DNA from: Dehalococcoidia bacterium
GTDB lineage: Bacteria; Chloroflexota; Dehalococcoidia; Lucifugimonadales; JAGWBF01
Direction: 5' to 3'
Length of the DNA stretch: 9,027 nucleotides
Assembly: GCA_021296025.1 (NCBI GenBank)
Contig: JAGWBF010000060.1
Coordinates: 1 to 9,027, forward strand
The notes below the pieces were generated by a model. It worked only from the letters and a program-made list of their open reading frames with translations, was not told the origin of the DNA and did not search any database. The position numbers and the translations under genes are program-made. Shown piece after piece: positions 6,553 through 9,027 of the stretch; within the stretch, counting starts at the first letter, position 1; each line of letters starts with the position of its first letter.

Positions 6553-6960
6553 CTAAGCGCCGCCTACCCAACCCTCGGCGCTGATGTCGAAGATCTGTCC
6601 GTCGGGACCCTTGTACTTTAGCTCGAAGTAGGACTTGCCGTCGGTATTCGTCTGGGTGGCGGTGTTGACGGCTGGAACGGCGGCCTCAGCCCCCGCATTC
6701 TCCAGTTTCTTACAGGTCTCGTCCATGTCATCGACCAAGATGCCAAAGTGGTCGATGCCGGTGTAGCCCTCCACATCCCTGGGAGTCTCGCCGTGGGCGG
6801 TCTCCAGCTTGCTCAGGATGGCGATATTCAGGTAGCCGTCGGACAGATAGAAGCCGGTACGGGCTTTCCCTACCTCTTCCAGCCCGAAGACCTCCTTGTA
6901 GAAGGTGGCCGTCTTTTCGGGGTCGTCGGCCCTTAGGGCGATATGCTTGATCCTTGCCAT
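6553..6960 (-). CDS. VOC (glyoxalase/bleomycin resistance/dioxygenase) superfamily protein
   Basis: VOC proteins share paired beta-alpha-beta-beta-beta modules that form a metal site used by glyoxalases, extradiol dioxygenases, epimerases and antibiotic-binding proteins. In 135 residues two modules can be read. Module one starts ARIKHIALRADDPEKTATFYKEVFGLEEV, and module two starts GYTGIDHFGILVDDMDETCKKLENAG and ends in YFELKYKGPDGQIFDISAEG. Candidate metal ligands are H6, H71, E113 and D125. ATG 6960 is chosen over upstream in-frame starts because AAAGGAG (6967-6973) lies 6 bases before it and the next residues match the canonical VOC start. There is no signal peptide, so it is cytoplasmic. 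It has its own strong promoter. The exact reaction is unknown; the DPD-type ending GPDGQIFDIS is common in glyoxalase-like dioxygenase-fold proteins. Confidence 0.9.
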   Translation of the reverse strand: MARIKHIALRADDPEKTATFYKEVFGLEEVGKARTGFYLSDGYLNIAILSKLETAHGETPRDVEGYTGIDHFGILVDDMDETCKKLENAGAEAAVPAVNTATQTNTDGKSYFELKYKGPDGQIFDISAEGWVGGA

Positions 6961-7014
6961 AGCTGTCTCCTTTCTTGGGACTGGCAGACGCATTGTCCAC
7001 TCAATGCTGTCCCC

Positions 7015-7043
7015 ATTGTACAGCCGGCACGCTTAGGGGTCAA
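7015..7043 (-). promoter_or_regulatory. Predicted sigma-70-type promoter of the VOC gene
   Basis: On the minus strand TTGACC (7038-7043), a 17-base spacer and TACAAT (7015-7020) each match the consensus at five of six positions. The transcript should start near 7008, giving a leader of about 48 bases before the ATG at 6960. This is one of the best promoters in the window and makes the VOC gene independently transcribed. Confidence 0.6.
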
Positions 7044-7079
7044 AAGGCGGACTCTCCCGCTTGGGCTAAGGTTGAGTCC
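7042..7079 (-). terminator. Predicted rho-independent terminator of the membrane-protein gene
   Basis: Reading the minus strand, GGACTC (7074-7079) pairs perfectly with GAGTCC (7049-7054). Inside the loop CCC and GGG can form a second short stem. The hairpin is followed by GCC and then TTTT (7042-7045). It lies 56 bases past the stop of the upstream gene. Its T tract overlaps the first bases of the VOC -35 box. Confidence 0.4.
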
Positions 7080-7134
7080 TCCCCATCACCCTAAGGTAGG
7101 AACATTGGGCTACGCAAGCCGAAAAGAGAAACGG

Positions 7135-7554
7135 CTAGTTGTTGGCGTTGCGAAGGAGGCGGTAGCCAGCGGTGCCCAGAAGGAAAGGCACCGTGGAGTC
7201 TATGATGATCCACACCAAGCCATCATCGTTCCGAGGTTCCACGAACTCGAAGCCGATCCAGTTCCAGAGCAGCGCCACCAGCATTACGCCCGATACGTAA
7301 AAGCCGATCTGGGCCTCCAGGTAATCTCGGGTTACTGGCTGCCCTTGGCCACTGCCGACCTGGAGCTTGCAGCAAGTTGCAGTCGCGAAGGCCATGGCCA
7401 CAGCGGCTACCATCAACGGGTCCATGATGCGCCATATGATGTGGGCCTCATCCGTAAGCGCGGGGTCGTAGAACTGGGTGGCGATGAAGTGGATACCCAC
7501 AGCGGCACCCACGAGCATCATGTACACGCCTGCTAAGCTCTTAATTGCACCCAT
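7135..7554 (-). CDS. Small four-helix integral membrane protein, unknown function
   Basis: This 139-residue protein has four probable membrane helices: about 6-27 (SLAGVYMMLVGAAVGIHFIA), 44-64 (MDPLMVAAVAMAFATATCC), 83-104 (IGFYVSGVMLVALLWNWIGFEF) and 112-133 (GLVWIIIDSTVPFLLGTAG). Conserved-looking features are IHFIATQFYDP after helix 1, WRIMDPLM entering helix 2 and a Cys pair C61-C62 at the end of helix 2. Loops are short and there is no enzymatic motif or cleavable signal peptide. ATG 7554 is preferred over the in-frame TTG at 7560 because AAGGAGG (7561-7567) ends 6 bases before the ATG and directly abuts the TTG. I do not recognise a named family. The neighbouring VOC gene is in the same direction but appears separated by a terminator and promoter, so a shared function is not implied. 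Confidence 0.8.
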   Translation of the reverse strand: MGAIKSLAGVYMMLVGAAVGIHFIATQFYDPALTDEAHIIWRIMDPLMVAAVAMAFATATCCKLQVGSGQGQPVTRDYLEAQIGFYVSGVMLVALLWNWIGFEFVEPRNDDGLVWIIIDSTVPFLLGTAGYRLLRNANN

Positions 7555-7560
7555 TGGCAA

Positions 7561-7590
7561 CCTCCTTCGAAGGAGTTTGCGAACATTATA
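7561..7590 (-). promoter_or_regulatory. TATAAT promoter box and SD-pairing palindrome of the membrane-protein gene
   Basis: On the minus strand a perfect TATAAT (7585-7590) predicts transcription from about 7578; no good -35 is seen. Immediately downstream is the perfect 14-base palindrome CTCCTTCGAAGGAG (7562-7575), whose second half is the Shine-Dalgarno sequence AAGGAGG. In RNA the stem CTCCT-TCGA-AGGAG would hide the ribosome site. As DNA it would be an operator straddling the transcript start. Which of these acts is unknown. Confidence 0.45.
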
Positions 7591-7681
7591 GGGGGACTAC
7601 TGTCGGAATTTCCCCGGCACAGCAGACAACTTTTCGTCGAAACGCACAGGAATTATCGCGGTGCCCAGATCGAGGTTTCGT

Positions 7682-7710
7682 TTGACGCTGATATGGGTGC
7701 GTGCTAGACT
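7682..7710 (+). promoter_or_regulatory. Predicted sigma-70-type promoter of the RidA-family gene
   Basis: TTGACG (7682-7687), a 17-base spacer and TAGACT (7705-7710) are present, with TGC just before the -10 giving an extended -10 element. Transcription should begin near 7717, leaving a leader of about 60 bases. It faces away from the membrane-protein promoter; the 7555-7778 gap is a divergent control region. Confidence 0.55.
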
Positions 7711-7778
7711 ATTGCCCGCTTTCCAAGGGGCCATCGACGGTTGCCCTTCGCCCACTTTGCAAATCTGAGAGGTGGAAT

Positions 7779-8201
7779 ATGCACCATATTGAGCGGATAC
7801 ACACCGACCAGGGACCGCCCCCCCAAGGGCCTTACAACCAGGCAGTCAAGGCGGGCAACATGGTGTTCACCGCCTCCATGGGAGCCATCGACCCAGCTAC
7901 CAATCAGCGGGTGGCGGGAGATATACCCGAGCTGGCAGAGCAGCTGTTCAAGAACATCAAGGCTGTGCTGGCGGCAGCAGGGGCCAGCCTGGATGATGTG
8001 GTCAAGGCAACCATTTACCTGACGGTGGGCGATGACCCCGCCCAGCAGAGGGCCCATTTCGAGGCCTTCAACAAGGTGTATGAGACCCACTTCACCGGGG
8101 TAAGGCCGGCTAGGGCGTTCATCAACGTATACCGCCCCAGCCTTGTGCCCAACGTGGGGATGGACGTCATCGCAGTGACCCACGACGGCCACGAACACTA
8201 G
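7779..8201 (+). CDS. RidA/YjgF/YER057c/UK114 family protein
   Basis: Classical RidA is a trimeric cytoplasmic deaminase that removes reactive 2-aminoacrylate and related imines formed by pyridoxal-phosphate enzymes. In 140 residues the family motifs are present: PQGPYNQAVKAG (15-26), FTASMGAIDPAT (30-41), the helix QLFKNIKAVLAAAGASLDDVVKATIYLT (55-82), and RPARAFINV (109-117). R112 corresponds to the carboxylate-binding arginine (R105 in E. coli RidA). The usual late glutamate in IEIEAIA is aspartate here (D129 in GMDVIAV), so it may belong to a Rid subfamily other than archetypal RidA. ATG 7779 is chosen over the in-frame GTG at 7701 because GAGAGG lies 6 bases upstream, the predicted -10 box covers 7705-7710, and alignment to the family begins here. 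It is monocistronic, with its own promoter and terminator. Confidence 0.92.
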   Translation: MHHIERIHTDQGPPPQGPYNQAVKAGNMVFTASMGAIDPATNQRVAGDIPELAEQLFKNIKAVLAAAGASLDDVVKATIYLTVGDDPAQQRAHFEAFNKVYETHFTGVRPARAFINVYRPSLVPNVGMDVIAVTHDGHEH

Positions 8202-8228
8202 ATAGCTGGGCTCTTAAGAAGCTACCAA

Positions 8229-8267
8229 ATAAGCCGGGTAGGATGCATCCTACCCGGCTTATATTTT
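8229..8267. terminator. Bidirectional rho-independent terminator (34-base perfect palindrome)
   Basis: Positions 8229-8262 form a perfect palindrome with arms ATAAGCCGGGTAGGATG and its complement, giving a very stable hairpin. It is followed on the plus strand by ATATTTT and on the minus strand by a shorter ATTT. It lies 27 bases after the RidA-family stop and about 60 bases after the end of the convergent LLM gene, so it can end both transcripts. Confidence 0.85.
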
Positions 8268-8322
8268 GCTTCAGCCCCTCCCAGGGGAACAGAGCTTCCT
8301 TATATTCTTAATGGGCCTGATT

Positions 8323-9027
8323 CTACCGGAACTTGGGTATCAGGTCCTGGGCAATCAGCTCCAACTGGGGCATCAGGTCTTCCAGCTTGCCCATTGGGCT
8401 AAGCATGAACCAGCTTGCCCCGGCGTTTGTAAACTTCCGTATAACCCTGGCGCAGTCGTCCGCATCCCCCACGCATACATAGTCGTCGATCAGCTCATCG
8501 AAGGGCACACGGCCGCCATCTCCCACGATGGCGCGGGCTCGGCTTTGGGCTTTCTCCCGGTCCTTGTCGATGCAGATGCTCAAGCTGTGTATCCCCTGGA
8601 AGCTGCTCATGTCCCGGCCCATCTCGCCAGCGAACTCGTGGACCTTCTCCATGTTCTGCTGCCACTGGGCGGAGCTCATCTGGGTGGAAGTCCACCCGTC
8701 GCCGAACTGGGCAGCCCTGCGCAGGGCTGCATCGGAGCTGCCGCCAACCCAGATGGGGATGCCATCGGGGGCCTGGGACTTGGGCTCCATGGATATGTCC
8801 GACAGGTCGTAGAAGCGTCCATGGTGGTTGATTTCGTTCTCCGTCCACATTTGCCGGATTATGGCCAGGGCTTCGTCGGCCCGCTTACCCCGGTTGTGGA
8901 TGTTCTGCTGGGCGGCTTCCCACTCGTTGGGATACTGCCCTCCCACTCCGACACCCATTATCGCCCTGCCTCCGGACAGAAAGTCTATGGTCAGCATGCT
9001 GCGAGCGACCACCGCCGGGTTGTACAT
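8323..9027 (-). CDS. LLM class flavin-dependent oxidoreductase (luciferase-like), 5' end outside window
   Basis: Luciferase-like monooxygenases are TIM-barrel proteins using reduced FMN or F420 to oxidise diverse small molecules. The visible 234 residues match the C-terminal two thirds. YNPAVVARSMLTIDFLSGGR and GVGVGGQYPNEWEA come first, then RGKRADEALAIIRQMW and FYDLSDISMEP. The hallmark PIWVGGSSDAALRRAAQFGDGW follows, and the end is LELIAQDLIPKFR. The methionine at the window edge aligns inside the barrel (family sequence ...RNPVVLAR...), so roughly 80-100 N-terminal residues should lie beyond 9027; it is not the true start. A segment DELIDDYVCVGDADDCARVIRKFTNAGA is the usual late cofactor-side helix region. 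Substrate, and FMN versus F420 use, cannot be decided from this part. It converges on the RidA-family gene across the shared terminator. Confidence 0.92.
   Translation of the reverse strand: MYNPAVVARSMLTIDFLSGGRAIMGVGVGGQYPNEWEAAQQNIHNRGKRADEALAIIRQMWTENEINHHGRFYDLSDISMEPKSQAPDGIPIWVGGSSDAALRRAAQFGDGWTSTQMSSAQWQQNMEKVHEFAGEMGRDMSSFQGIHSLSICIDKDREKAQSRARAIVGDGGRVPFDELIDDYVCVGDADDCARVIRKFTNAGASWFMLSPMGKLEDLMPQLELIAQDLIPKFR

Noticed and set aside
7135..7158. AGCCG/CGGCT hairpin at the end of the membrane-protein gene as its terminator
   Set aside because: Five base pairs with a ten-base loop and no T tract; the hairpin at 7042-7079 is a better candidate.
6943..7536. Plus-strand 197-residue frame opposite the VOC and membrane-protein genes
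   Set aside because: It is antisense to two well-supported genes and crosses their promoter and terminator; no protein features.

Overview
The window is GC-rich bacterial chromosomal DNA with tightly packed genes and frequent GTG starts. The gene mix suggests an uncultured Chloroflexota lineage of the Dehalococcoidia/SAR202 type: a dnaX-ybaB-recR core, a stand-alone biotin carboxylase with a C-terminal tail, and a luciferase-like flavin oxidoreductase beside a RidA-like protein and a VOC protein. This assignment is an inference from gene content and protein style; no marker gene settles it.

Left edge (1-900). A plus-strand reading frame (to 458) looks like the C-terminal end of a larger protein whose frame is broken by an in-frame TAG at 84-86. 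It is followed by a gene-poor stretch. A small minus-strand ORF starts at 692, with its own AGGAG ribosome site and a TATAAT promoter box upstream. Its 3' part lies antisense to the fragment, so its true end is uncertain.

Core block (883-4853, plus strand). A good sigma-70-type promoter (TTGATG-17-TATTAT) precedes ybeY, dnaX, ybaB, recR and recO, which overlap or nearly touch. This is a housekeeping unit for RNA maturation (YbeY), the replicative clamp loader (DnaX), a nucleoid-associated protein (YbaB) and RecFOR-type recombinational repair (RecR and RecO). accC follows after 68 bases and encodes the biotin carboxylase subunit of an acyl-CoA/acetyl-CoA carboxylase; no carrier or transferase subunit is in the window.

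Right part (6467-9027). Two minus-strand genes, a VOC-fold protein and a four-helix membrane protein, each have their own promoter. A terminator-like hairpin lies between them and its T tract runs into the VOC -35 box. Divergent from the membrane gene is a plus-strand RidA/YjgF-family gene with a TTGACG-17-TAGACT promoter. It ends in a long perfect palindrome that can terminate transcription from both sides, because a minus-strand LLM flavin-dependent oxidoreductase (5' end cut by the window) converges on it.

I see no CRISPR array, transposase, phage gene, tRNA or rRNA, and no convincing new multi-gene system. The points most worth a second look are the merging of two classical housekeeping clusters into one operon, the small promoter-backed minus ORF, the palindrome that can hide the ribosome site of the membrane-protein gene, and substitutions at ATP-site positions of the biotin carboxylase.
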